A DNA stretch of 64,000 nt from JAKQDH01 sp029558835. GTDB taxonomy: Bacteria > Planctomycetota > Phycisphaerae > UBA1845. The DNA is taken from the NCBI GenBank assembly GCA_035356615.1, contig DAOQSN010000020.1:32951-96950 (forward strand). The letters run 5' to 3'. A model generated the notes under the pieces. It was not told where the DNA came from, ran no database searches, and worked only from the letters and a program-made list of their open reading frames with translations. The position numbers and the translations under genes were made by a program. The stretch's first letter is position 1. The number at the start of each line of letters is the position of its first letter. Positions 1 through 8,285 of the stretch are shown piece after piece.

Positions 1-1
1 C

Positions 2-1918
2 GGCGTGGCGTTCAGCTTCTGGGCGGTCGAGCGCTGGGCGCCGATCGAGACCGCGCTGCTTTGCGCCGCGCTGACCACTGCCGCCTGTGCCGGCATGTTG
101 ACGGCCACGCGCCGGCACCCGTGGTCCGCGGCCGTCCTGGCGCCCACGGCCGGGGCGCTCCTGGGGCTCATGGTGCTGGCCGGTCCGATGCTGGATCGGC
201 ATTTGATCGCCCGCCGCTGGCGGGACCTGGCCGCCGGGTATGAGTTGTGTGCCACCGTCGAATCCAAGTATCAGAACCTGGCCATCGCCCGCCGTGCCGA
301 CCAATACACTCTGTATGAAGACGGCCACGTCGCCGCGGACTTCCCCGACCCGTATAGTTACGCACCGCTGGCCCATCTTTCTCTGTGCATGCATCCTTCG
401 CCGCGGTACGTGCTCCTGCTGGGCGGCGGGGCCGAGGGCCTTCTGGCCGAGGTTCTGCGTCACCCGATCGAACACGTGGACTATGTAGAACCCGACCCGC
501 GGAAGATCGCACTCCTGGAACCTTACCTGCCGGGGCGGGACCGGGCCGCCTTGCGCGACCCGCGCGTCATCGTGCACCACGGGGACGCCCGACACTACAT
601 CAAGACCCAGCACGGCCGGTTTGATCTGGTGCTCGCCTGTCTGCCGGAGCCGATCTCCGCGCGATGCGCGCGCTTCTTCACGCGGGAGTTCTACGGCGAG
701 CTACGTAGCGCCCTGCGGGCGGAAGGGGTGTTCTGCACGACCGTGGCGGCCACGCCTACCAGCCTGTCGCCGGCCAGTGCCCGGTACGTTGCGGCCGTAC
801 GCGCGACGCTCCAGCCGCAGTTCCCGGAGATCATCGTGGGCTGGGACACGCCGGCAATGCTGCTGGCCGCCACCGCCGGGGGGTTGCTCTCCACCGATCC
901 CGAGGTGCTCGCCCAGCGGTACGTGGAGCGTGGCGTGGAGTCGGACCTCTTCGACTCCGTCTGGTTCTCCGGGGCCACCGACTGGCTGCAACCCGACAAG
1001 GTCGCCCAACGCGCCCGTGAGTTGGACGCCGTGGCGGAGCCTGACATCAGCACCGATCTCCGCCCGCTCATCTACCTTGACCGGCTCATCCTCTGGGAAC
1101 GCATGACCCGCGGTGAAGCGGCCGCCATCGTCGGCTACCTGCGCGGCCTGCGCTTGCGGACGCTAGTGGTCGGTACGGTTGTCCTGGTGGAGTCCGTGTT
1201 GCTGATTGGTTACCTGCGCCAGCGGTGGAGCCGGGGTGCGACGACTCAGCCGCGCGGGGCATGGCTGGCACGTCAAGCGGTCCTGCTCTCCGTAGCCGGC
1301 ACCGGCCTCGTGACGATGGCGCTGAGCATCATCTGGCTTTTCGCCTTCCAGAATCTCTACGGCTACGTCTACCAGCGCATCGGCTTCATCATCGCGGTCT
1401 TCATGGGCGGCCTGGTCATCGGTTGCGCCGCTGCCCAGCGCCTGACGCGAACGCGGAGTGCCTCCGCGCCCGACGCGCTGCGTCATGCGTGGCGGCGGCT
1501 GATCGCCGTGGACGTGCTGCTCGCCGCCCTGGCGCTGCTCGCCCCGTTGGCGCTGCCGTGGCTGGGGCGGCTGCCGGCGACGCCGGCCGCTCTGGTCTTC
1601 ATTGAGGGGGTGGTTGTCGCGTTGGTCGTGGCGACCGGCGTTCTGGGAGGAGCGGCATTCGCCTTGGCGGGCGGCTTGCAGGTGGCCGCCACGCGCGGCG
1701 TCGGCGCCGCGGCCGGCAGCATCGTGGGCGCGGACCACGCCGGGGCCTGCATAGGGGCGCTGCTCACCGGCCTGGTCCTGGTGCCGGTCTTCGGCACGGT
1801 GACGGCCGCTCTCTTCCTGGCGGGCCTCAAGCTCTGCTCGGCGATGCTCCTTGCCCTTGGGAGGAACGCGGCGCGCGTGACCTTCGCTGACCTGAGGGTG
1901 CCCCGTCGCCTCGCGTGA
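2..1918 (+). CDS. Membrane-fused spermidine synthase-like protein (5' partial)
   Basis: The reading frame is open to the window edge, so the true start probably lies upstream; the first visible start-type codon is GTG at 5. Visible order: hydrophobic segments (about residues 10-65), a Rossmann methyltransferase/spermidine-synthase-like domain (about 75-300) with nucleotide loop LLGGGAEGLLAEVL and acidic VEPD, then about six membrane segments (about 385-620). In fused spermidine-synthase families the region after the loop reads like LPDPTTAQLNRFYT; here it is LPEPISARCARFFT, so the fold is clear but aminopropyltransferase activity is not. A second, differently arranged fused synthase lies at 2533-4881 on the other strand. 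The true substrate is unknown. Confidence 0.8.
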   Translation, partial: GVAFSFWAVERWAPIETALLCAALTTAACAGMLTATRRHPWSAAVLAPTAGALLGLMVLAGPMLDRHLIARRWRDLAAGYELCATVESKYQNLAIARRADQYTLYEDGHVAADFPDPYSYAPLAHLSLCMHPSPRYVLLLGGGAEGLLAEVLRHPIEHVDYVEPDPRKIALLEPYLPGRDRAALRDPRVIVHHGDARHYIKTQHGRFDLVLACLPEPISARCARFFTREFYGELRSALRAEGVFCTTVAATPTSLSPASARYVAAVRATLQPQFPEIIVGWDTPAMLLAATAGGLLSTDPEVLAQRYVERGVESDLFDSVWFSGATDWLQPDKVAQRARELDAVAEPDISTDLRPLIYLDRLILWERMTRGEAAAIVGYLRGLRLRTLVVGTVVLVESVLLIGYLRQRWSRGATTQPRGAWLARQAVLLSVAGTGLVTMALSIIWLFAFQNLYGYVYQRIGFIIAVFMGGLVIGCAAAQRLTRTRSASAPDALRHAWRRLIAVDVLLAALALLAPLALPWLGRLPATPAALVFIEGVVVALVVATGVLGGAAFALAGGLQVAATRGVGAAAGSIVGADHAGACIGALLTGLVLVPVFGTVTAALFLAGLKLCSAMLLALGRNAARVTFADLRVPRRLA

Positions 1919-2014
1919 CGCGCAGAAGTCCGTGCCGGGTCTTTCCCTGGTCGTTCAGGGCCGTCGCGTCCTGCGCTGCATGCGCGCGGGTTCCGCGGAT
2001 TCAGGTGGGTTGTC

Positions 2015-2281
2015 CTACGGCGTCTCGTCGCGCTCGTCGCCGCGCTCCTGGCGGGCGCGGGCCTCGCGCAGAGTGGCCTCCGCGTCGAAGACCAGGTACT
2101 TCTGCAGGAGGCGCCAGTCGTCCAGCGCGTTACGCGCGCGCGCCAGGTCGGCGGAGGTGGCCGCCTGCCGCTGCAGCGTCTCCTCGACGAGGGCCATCAG
2201 CTCGGCCTGCTCGTCCGTGGGCAGCGTCCGGATGACCGCGACCAGTTCCTGTACCTGAGTGTTGAACTGCTCCAGCGTCAT
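2015..2281 (-). CDS. Small helical protein, unknown function
   Basis: 88 aa, charged and almost entirely helical by composition, beginning MTLEQFNTQVQELVAVIRTL. No cysteine motif, signal peptide or membrane segment. The ATG at 2281 is chosen because a strong GAGGGGGG purine tract lies just upstream; the frame extends further upstream without such a signal. It lies downstream of the fused synthase on the same strand (gap about 250 bp) and converges on the plus-strand synthase. A TATAGT-like -10 hexamer lies at 2347-2352 on this strand without a clear -35. I do not recognise the family; a small coiled-coil adaptor is possible but unproven. Confidence 0.6.
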   Translation of the reverse strand: MTLEQFNTQVQELVAVIRTLPTDEQAELMALVEETLQRQAATSADLARARNALDDWRLLQKYLVFDAEATLREARARQERGDERDETP

Positions 2282-2532
2282 GCTTTCCCCCCTCGTGGCT
2301 GTCGTCCTAAGGTGCGACGCCCGGACACGCGGCGCGTGTCTGCTCAACTATACGCAGTTCCGCCCGCTCGGGCGAGCGAAGCACGGGGGAGACTTGCAGT
2401 GAGGATAAGAGTGAGTCTGCCGGCCCGCGGCAGCGGAGCTTCTCGGAACGTCCACGTAGCGCAGGTGTCGGAGGCCCGCGCTTATCGCCCCGTTCAGTTG
2501 CAGGCCGCCACTGCCCGCCGCGACGGTGGACC

Positions 2533-4881
2533 TCAGTGCCAGCGCAGCAGGCTCAGCAGATTGGAGTACTGGTCGGTCCAGACGGGCAGGTGGGGTGGCA
2601 CCGACGTGGGCCGCCACCGCCCCTCCTCGGCCAAGCCGCGCAGGCCCGCCGCGTCCCTGGCAAGCACGACCCATTCCGAAGCCGTTTTCCCCTCGGCTTT
2701 CTCGTCCGCATGGAGATGGGCATCGGTCCGATACCGACAGACCAGACCCGCCTCCTCGGCGAGCCCCGCCAGCACCGGCTTGAGGTCCAGGTAGCGATTG
2801 GACACATGAAACACCAGCAGCCCGCCCGGCTGCAGCTTCGCCAAGTACAGGCGCAGCGCCTCTCGCGTCAGCAGATGCGCGGGAATCGCGTCGGCGCTGA
2901 AGGCATCCAGGATGATCATCCCGTAACCCTGCTGCGGCGCATCCGCCAGCGCCAGCCGGCCGTCACCGAGTACGACTTCCCAGGCGCCGCGACATTGCTG
3001 GAGAAACGTGAAGCACTGCGGATCGCGCGCCAAGCGGACAACGGCCGGGTCGATCTCGTAGAACGTGAACTGCGCTCCCGGCGTGGCATAGGCGGCTATC
3101 GACCCGGTGCCTAGGCCGATGACGGCCACCCGCTGCGTCACGGGGGTGTCGGTGAACGCCCGGAACACATCTCCCAGCGGCCCGGTCCGATGGTAGTAGG
3201 TCAGTGGCTCCGCGCTGCGGGCCGGGTCCAGGCTCTGGCACCCGTGGATGACACCGCCGTGCACCAGCGTTCGCAAGCCGCTCTGGGCATCCACGGTAAT
3301 GCGCTTGACTCCGAAGAAGTCACGTTCGCTGTGCACCAGCGTGCCGTGCTGACGGCTCGTCACCTGAGCCCCCGCCGCCAGCACCACCGCGAGTGCCAGC
3401 GCGAAGCGCACCGGCCTGGACTTGAGCCCGAAGCACACCAGCGCCGGCACCCCGAACGCCACCGCACGCCCCACCGCCCCCTCCAACTGCCCCCCCGCGT
3501 GCAAGCCCCAGATCAGCCCGGCCGCGGCGACCCCCAGCAGGCCCGCCACCAGCACGTCCCCCACGATTGCGTCCGCTTCCGAGCCCGAGCGGAAGCGACG
3601 GGCAGGTTCTCCGCCCCGGCGCCGCCACGGGGCCATCGCCAGACAGGCCAGCACCAACGCCAGCGGATACTCCACGATCGACGTGAACACCACCGGCGCG
3701 ATCAGCGCGTTGAACAGCCCCCCGAGCACGCCCCCCATCGACATCCACAGATAGAAGCCCGTCAGATGTGCTGGTGCCGGCCGACTCCCGGCCAGGCGCG
3801 TATGACACACCATCGCCGCCACGAAGAACACCAGCAGGTGCAACGGGATGACCAGCCAAGCAATCCGCCCCAGCTCCTGAAACATGAAGGCCGCCAGCGG
3901 GAGCACCACAAACGGCAGCATGCCCGTCCACGTCCGCGCCGGTACCACGGCCCGCCGCGCGAACGCGAGCACAAACGTGAGCAGGTACAGCGCGAGCGGA
4001 ATCACCCACAGCAGTGGTACCGTCGCCAGGTTCGTCGTGACGTGCGTGGTCACACCCAGCATCAGGCTCGACGGCACGAACGCCAGGAACAACCAAGCCA
4101 GGCGTAGGCGCAGGCTCGGTGCTGCCGTCGCGCCGTCCGCCACGGCCCCCGCCGTGTCGCCGCCGGTCTTCGCCGACTGCGCGCTGCTCAGCGCCGCCGC
4201 ACGCCCAACCCGCTGCGCACAAAGCGTCATCAGCAGCACCAGCAGCGCGTACCCGCACATCCACGCCCGGCTCTGCTGCCGGACCGTGAGCGCCGGCTCG
4301 ACCACGAACGGATACGCCAGCAGCGCCAGCAGGCTACCCGCGTTGCTGGCAGCGTAGAGGAAGTAAGGGTCCCCGGCCGCGGCGTGTCCGGTGGACGCGA
4401 ACCACTTCTGCACCAGCGGCGCGCTCGTCGAAACCACGGTAAAAGGCAACCCCACCGCGACCACCAGTTGCCCCAGCAGCCACCACGAAGGAGACCCATC
4501 GGCCGGCGGCGCCGTCCCCGGCGACACGGCAATGGGCAACACCAGCAGCGGCAACAACAGCACCGCTAGATGCAGCCCCCCCTGCCCCCGGACGCCCACG
4601 CGCGTCGTCACGACGTGCGTGTAGCCGTACCCGGCCAGCAGCGCCGCCTGGAAGAACACCATGCACGTGTTCCATACCGCCGGCGTCCCGCCCAGCAACG
4701 GCAGCAGCATCTTGCCCACCATCGGCTGGACCGAAAACAGCAGCAGCGCGCTGACGAACACCGCGCCGGCGTACAGCGGCAACAACAGGGCCTCCGCCCA
4801 CGCCGCGGTGCGGACCGGCGCCGCGGCACTCAGCGCTGCGGCCGCGCCGGGCTCCTGCCATGTTCCGGGTTGGTGAGCCAT
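2533..4881 (-). CDS. Membrane-fused spermidine synthase-like protein
   Basis: About 782 aa. The N-terminal two thirds carry many hydrophobic segments (first at about residues 28-50, then to about 530). The C-terminal about 240 residues form a spermidine-synthase-like Rossmann domain with VAVIGLGTGSIAAYA, acidic YEIDP, GDGRLAL and LDAFSADAIPAHLLT, the last matching the catalytic-Asp region of the family better than its neighbour does. Such proteins are usually annotated fused MFS/spermidine synthase; the substrate is seldom known. ATG at 4881 is used; an upstream GTG at 4980 would run towards the tRNA. It may be read from the same promoter as tRNA-Leu, which is upstream on the same strand. Confidence 0.82.
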   Translation of the reverse strand: MAHQPGTWQEPGAAAALSAAAPVRTAAWAEALLLPLYAGAVFVSALLLFSVQPMVGKMLLPLLGGTPAVWNTCMVFFQAALLAGYGYTHVVTTRVGVRGQGGLHLAVLLLPLLVLPIAVSPGTAPPADGSPSWWLLGQLVVAVGLPFTVVSTSAPLVQKWFASTGHAAAGDPYFLYAASNAGSLLALLAYPFVVEPALTVRQQSRAWMCGYALLVLLMTLCAQRVGRAAALSSAQSAKTGGDTAGAVADGATAAPSLRLRLAWLFLAFVPSSLMLGVTTHVTTNLATVPLLWVIPLALYLLTFVLAFARRAVVPARTWTGMLPFVVLPLAAFMFQELGRIAWLVIPLHLLVFFVAAMVCHTRLAGSRPAPAHLTGFYLWMSMGGVLGGLFNALIAPVVFTSIVEYPLALVLACLAMAPWRRRGGEPARRFRSGSEADAIVGDVLVAGLLGVAAAGLIWGLHAGGQLEGAVGRAVAFGVPALVCFGLKSRPVRFALALAVVLAAGAQVTSRQHGTLVHSERDFFGVKRITVDAQSGLRTLVHGGVIHGCQSLDPARSAEPLTYYHRTGPLGDVFRAFTDTPVTQRVAVIGLGTGSIAAYATPGAQFTFYEIDPAVVRLARDPQCFTFLQQCRGAWEVVLGDGRLALADAPQQGYGMIILDAFSADAIPAHLLTREALRLYLAKLQPGGLLVFHVSNRYLDLKPVLAGLAEEAGLVCRYRTDAHLHADEKAEGKTASEWVVLARDAAGLRGLAEEGRWRPTSVPPHLPVWTDQYSNLLSLLRWH

Positions 4882-4992
4882 GAGGAAGTCCCATAACGCG
4901 CCGGGCCGCGCCGTGCGGGGCGGGCCCCGGTGCCACTGGGAACTATCGGCAACCCAGGCAAGTCCCGTGGGTTGCCGCACTCAGAAGGGAAC

Positions 4993-5077
4993 TGCCGGAG
5001 GTGGGACTCGAACCCACACCCTGAGAACCAGGACGGGTTTTTGAAACCCGCGCGTCTGCCGATTCCGCCACTCCGGC
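4993..5077 (-). tRNA. tRNA-Leu (anticodon CAA)
   Basis: An 85-nt class II tRNA on the minus strand. The acceptor stem pairs GCCGGAG with CTCCGGC and is followed by discriminator A. The anticodon stem CGGGT/ACCCG encloses loop TTCAAAA, giving anticodon CAA. A long variable arm, typical of tRNA-Leu, follows, and the T arm GTGGG-TTCGAGT-CCCAC is canonical. No CCA is encoded. Confidence 0.96.
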
Positions 5078-5131
5078 CCCGCGACCGTACCCCGCACGCC
5101 CGGGGTGCTTCCCGGTCAGGCCCGCGCCCGT

Positions 5132-5160
5132 ATTCTGGCCAACGGGCAAACCGCCGTCAA
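5132..5160 (-). promoter_or_regulatory. Sigma70-type promoter for tRNA-Leu
   Basis: On the minus strand TTGACG (5155-5160) is separated by 17 bp from CAGAAT (5132-5137). The -10 is about 55 bp upstream of the tRNA 5' end. The match to TTGACA/TATAAT and the ideal spacing support it. Confidence 0.6.
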
Positions 5161-5269
5161 CGCTACGGGGGCCACCTCCACCGCGCGCACACGAGAGCAC
5201 TCACCTGGCTTCTGCCCGGCACTTGATGCGCGCGACAGGCACTCAACCGCGGCTTGACGACCGGAAGAC

Positions 5270-5785
5270 TCAAGGTCGATGGAGGGACTGCTCACTCTGC
5301 AAGCGCTGCAGCTCGGTCTGCTGGGCGGACCAGCGGGCGGAAAACTCGGCGTCCGGCAACCATTTCACGTCCAGGCGTCGGTTGTGGAAGATCAACACCG
5401 CCCGGCCGTCGCGGGCGAGCCAGAGGCCCTGCGAGCCGCCGTAAGCCACGATGACCGGTCCCTCACTCTGCCGCAGCCTGCTCGCCGCCTCCCGTTCCAG
5501 CCATTCCCAACGCCACACCGGCGTGCGCGTCGCCAGTTTCTCATTGGGCTCCAGGCGCAACGGCAGCAACCCGGATTCGTTGAAACGCTCCTGCTCGAGC
5601 ATCCGTCGATAGCGTTCCGCGAATTGGAGCGCCGATCTCCGGCAGTGCTCATCGCGCAGAACAACCGCCAGCACAACCAGCGCGATCACCCCTGCACCGA
5701 GGTGCACCAGCGTCCGAGCCAGACGCCTCTTGCGCGCGGCGGCTCGGGTCGGTTCCACTACGGCGGTCATCGATGACGGCCCCAC
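5270..5785 (-). CDS. Single-pass membrane protein, unknown function
   Basis: 171 aa. A basic N-terminus (RAAARKRRLARTL) precedes one hydrophobic helix (about residues 27-44, GAGVIALVVLAVVL), giving an inside-to-outside topology. The remaining about 125 residues are soluble with aromatic/basic patches and no catalytic motif I can name. The GTG at 5785 has GAGG seven bases upstream; an ATG at 5770 is the alternative. It lies between the FHA gene and tRNA-Leu on the same strand, so co-transcription with the FHA gene is possible across a 198-bp gap. Confidence 0.6.
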   Translation of the reverse strand: MGPSSMTAVVEPTRAAARKRRLARTLVHLGAGVIALVVLAVVLRDEHCRRSALQFAERYRRMLEQERFNESGLLPLRLEPNEKLATRTPVWRWEWLEREAASRLRQSEGPVIVAYGGSQGLWLARDGRAVLIFHNRRLDVKWLPDAEFSARWSAQQTELQRLQSEQSLHRP

Positions 5786-5983
5786 CCCTTGACCTCGTGT
5801 TCTCTATCAAGCGGTAGGGTGCCGGGCACCCGTTCCCCGGCGCCCGCCGGCTCCGCTCCCCACCCGGGAACACCCGGCTTCCTGCCCCCGGCACGGGATC
5901 GGCTGCTACCGTGCGCTCGCCTTCCGGCCCCCCTGAGCGCATCCGACACCCACTCGCCGCCCGCCCCTCGCTGGATTACCAGG

Positions 5984-6466
5984 CTAATCCTCGTCTTCAG
6001 GATTGATCGCGGTCTGATCCGCACTGGAGGCCAACGCCTCCAGGGCCGCGATCGGATCGACTTCATCCTCGGCACTGACCTGCCGCGAAGCGCTGACCCG
6101 TGGCCCCGCCGCACGCGCGTCGTCATGCGCCCGGAGCTTAGTCCGAATCTTGATCATCTCGTCGAAGGCCGGCTCCCCCCCGATTTGCACCGTAAACACC
6201 ACCGGTCCCACCATCACCTGATCCCCGGGTTCGAGGTCCTCCTCCGTGATGCGGCGGTTGTTCAGATACGTCCCGTTGGCCGCCCCCAAGTCCCGCAACG
6301 TCACCCCGTCGTTCTCGACGACGATCTCCGCATGCCGTCGAGACACCTCCGCCAACGGCACCCGGATGTCGCAGTCCTCCTTCCGACCAATGGTGGTCGC
6401 GCCGCGTCGGAGCGGAAATTCCCGGCGACTTCCGTCTTCCCGGAACATCACAAGTTTCACGTCCAT
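5984..6466 (-). CDS. FHA-domain protein
   Basis: 160 aa. An N-terminal forkhead-associated domain (about residues 5-90) shows the conserved pattern GRKEDCDIRVP, then SRRHAEI, then NGTYLNNRRI, which are the phosphothreonine-binding loops. The C-terminal about 70 residues are acidic, Ala-rich and low-complexity, ending INPEDED. FHA domains read Thr phosphorylation by Hanks-type kinases; no kinase is in the window. ATG 6466 precedes MDVKLVMF; a GTG at 6493 is possible. A well-formed promoter lies about 100 bp upstream. Confidence 0.88.
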   Translation of the reverse strand: MDVKLVMFREDGSRREFPLRRGATTIGRKEDCDIRVPLAEVSRRHAEIVVENDGVTLRDLGAANGTYLNNRRITEEDLEPGDQVMVGPVVFTVQIGGEPAFDEMIKIRTKLRAHDDARAAGPRVSASRQVSAEDEVDPIAALEALASSADQTAINPEDED

Positions 6467-6568
6467 GGTGGGAGATGCCTCGGTAGCCAACACCTCGGTC
6501 GCGCCCCTTCGCGTGCTTCAGGGGGCGGGCACACGCCGTATCGCAGGAGCGCACCCTACCCGCCACTC

Positions 6569-6597
6569 ACTATATCCGCACCCTCGGGAACGTTCAA
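6569..6597 (-). promoter_or_regulatory. Sigma70-type promoter for the FHA gene
   Basis: On the minus strand TTGAAC (6592-6597), a 17-bp spacer, then TATAGT (6569-6574). The expected transcript start gives a leader of about 95 nt before ATG 6466. The rest of the 6467-7076 gap holds two TTGACA hexamers (6615, 6681) and a TATAAT (6756) on the plus strand that do not pair at usable spacing, so I cannot place the hydE promoter. Confidence 0.65.
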
Positions 6598-7076
6598 ACC
6601 GATTCGGTTCGATCTTGACACGCACACCGGATGCCCCGGTGTGCCGACGCTTCCCACAGCCTGCAAACCCGACCCCTCCGTTTGACACGTCGCCCCGGCG
6701 CCGGTTTCGACCGTCCCGGCAACTCTCCAACATAGCGCCCGCATGCAGCACAAAATATAATTCTCACTTCATATTCGAGACGAATCGGGCCGAACCGGCA
6801 ACACGCGAAGCCGTTCCGGCACCGCCCGGCTTCCCATGCCTGCGCGGGCAGGTGGTACCGCCCGGCACGCAGACTATGATCCATGCGCGGAGCGTGGGGA
6901 CGCCTTCAACCGGGGAATAGAGTCCACCCCGGATGACGCGCGCCCGCGACCGTCGGCGGTACGCACGGGCCATTAGCGCGCTGGCGAGCGACGGCCCGCG
7001 TTGTCCGCGCCGTCGTGGGGAGCGGGTCGTCACGTTCCGCGCGACAGGTCCCTGGACGCTGGAACGGGTCCGCGGC

Positions 7077-8285
7077 ATGAATGTCAAAGAGATCACGCGC
7101 TGGCTCCGAGAGGACGATGACGCCCGCTTGGACGAGCTCTGGCGGGAAGCGGACGACGTGCGCCGGCGGTCCGTTGGCGACGCGGTCCACTTGCGCGGGC
7201 TGATCGAGTTCTCCAACCACTGCGGGCGGCTCTGCCTGTACTGCGGTCTGCGGGTGGAGAACCGCGCCATCGACCGCTACCGCATGTCGGCGGACGAAGT
7301 CCTGGACTGCGCTCGGCAGGCCGTCGAGTTCGGCTACGGAACCGTGGTCCTCCAGTCCGGCGAGGACCTGGGCACGACGCGGGAGTGGCTGGTTGACGTG
7401 GTACGGCGGATGAAGGCGGAAACACCGCTGGCCGTCACACTGAGCGTCGGCGAACGCAGTCTGGATGATCTGCGGGCGTGGCGGGCGGCCGGGGCCGACC
7501 GCTACCTGCTGCGGTTTGAGACGTCGAACCGGACGTTGTTTGAGCGCATCCACCCGCCGCGCGACGGCCGGCCCTCCGATCGGCCGGCGATGCTGCGGCA
7601 ATTGCGTGATCTCGGTTACGAAGTCGGTAGCGGCGTGATGATCGGGATTCCGGGGCAGACGTATGCTGACCTCGCCCGCGACCTGGAGTGGTTCGCCGAG
7701 CTGGACCTGGACATGATCGGCGTCGGCCCGTTCCTGCCGCACCCGGCCACGCCGCTGGGCGCGGCCGCGGCGCCTGCGTCTGTCGTAGCGTCGGCCCCCG
7801 GTGGCCGACGGGGAACCTCCGCAGGGTCGTCGGCCACTGCGTCGCCCGCGGGGGGGCGACGCTACGGGCCCGTTGTTCCACCCACGTCGGAGGACCCGCC
7901 GCCTCCGGCAGCGACGTCCGGGCAGGTCCCCAACACGGAGTTGATGACGTACAAGGTCATCGCGTTGGCCCGGCTGCTGTGCCCGCTGGCGAACATCCCC
8001 AGCACAACCGCCCTGGCCACCGTCAACCGCGCGGAAGGGCGGGAACTGGGCCTCCGCCGGGGCGCCAACGTCGTGATGCCCAACCTGACGCCGGCGGTCT
8101 ACCGCCGCCAGTACGAGATTTATCCCGCGAAGGCGTGCATCAGCGAGGAGGCCGATGCCTGCCATCACTGTCTGACACAGCGGATCGCGGCCCTGGGGCG
8201 CAGCGTGGGTTCGGGTAGAGGAGACTCGCTCAACCGCCTGCGGTGCCCGGCTGGCGCGCGTATTGCTAGGGAGGCCACCCCGTGA
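7077..8285 (+). CDS. hydE: HydE-like radical SAM enzyme ([FeFe]-hydrogenase maturase)
   Basis: About 402 aa. The radical-SAM CX3CX2C cluster motif is C49-C53-C56 (CGRLCLYC), followed by LQSGED, TLSVGE and GVMIGIPGQT, which match HydE. HydE acts in the cytoplasm with HydG and HydF to build the CO/CN/dithiolate H-cluster of [FeFe]-hydrogenase. Between the family motif PFLPHPATPL and LMTYKVIALARLL, where homologues usually have a short loop, is a Pro/Ala/Gly-rich insert of about 55 residues; 27 of these (codons 237-263) come from a palindromic repeat (7785-7865). The stop overlaps the hydG start by 4 bp. ATG 7077 is used; it has no strong ribosome site and the frame is open further upstream. Confidence 0.88.
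   Translation: MNVKEITRWLREDDDARLDELWREADDVRRRSVGDAVHLRGLIEFSNHCGRLCLYCGLRVENRAIDRYRMSADEVLDCARQAVEFGYGTVVLQSGEDLGTTREWLVDVVRRMKAETPLAVTLSVGERSLDDLRAWRAAGADRYLLRFETSNRTLFERIHPPRDGRPSDRPAMLRQLRDLGYEVGSGVMIGIPGQTYADLARDLEWFAELDLDMIGVGPFLPHPATPLGAAAAPASVVASAPGGRRGTSAGSSATASPAGGRRYGPVVPPTSEDPPPPAATSGQVPNTELMTYKVIALARLLCPLANIPSTTALATVNRAEGRELGLRRGANVVMPNLTPAVYRRQYEIYPAKACISEEADACHHCLTQRIAALGRSVGSGRGDSLNRLRCPAGARIAREATP
7785..7865. repeat. Palindromic element family E, copy 1, inside hydE
   Basis: 81 bp running from GTAGCGTCGGCCCCCGG to its imperfect inverted form ending GGCGACGCTAC. It contains two hairpins, GTCGGCC...GGCCGAC and GCGTCGCCC...GGGGCGACGC, separated by about 25 bp. Length is exactly 27 codons and phase is kept. 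Related copies lie at 23042-23112 and 26107-26188. Confidence 0.8.
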
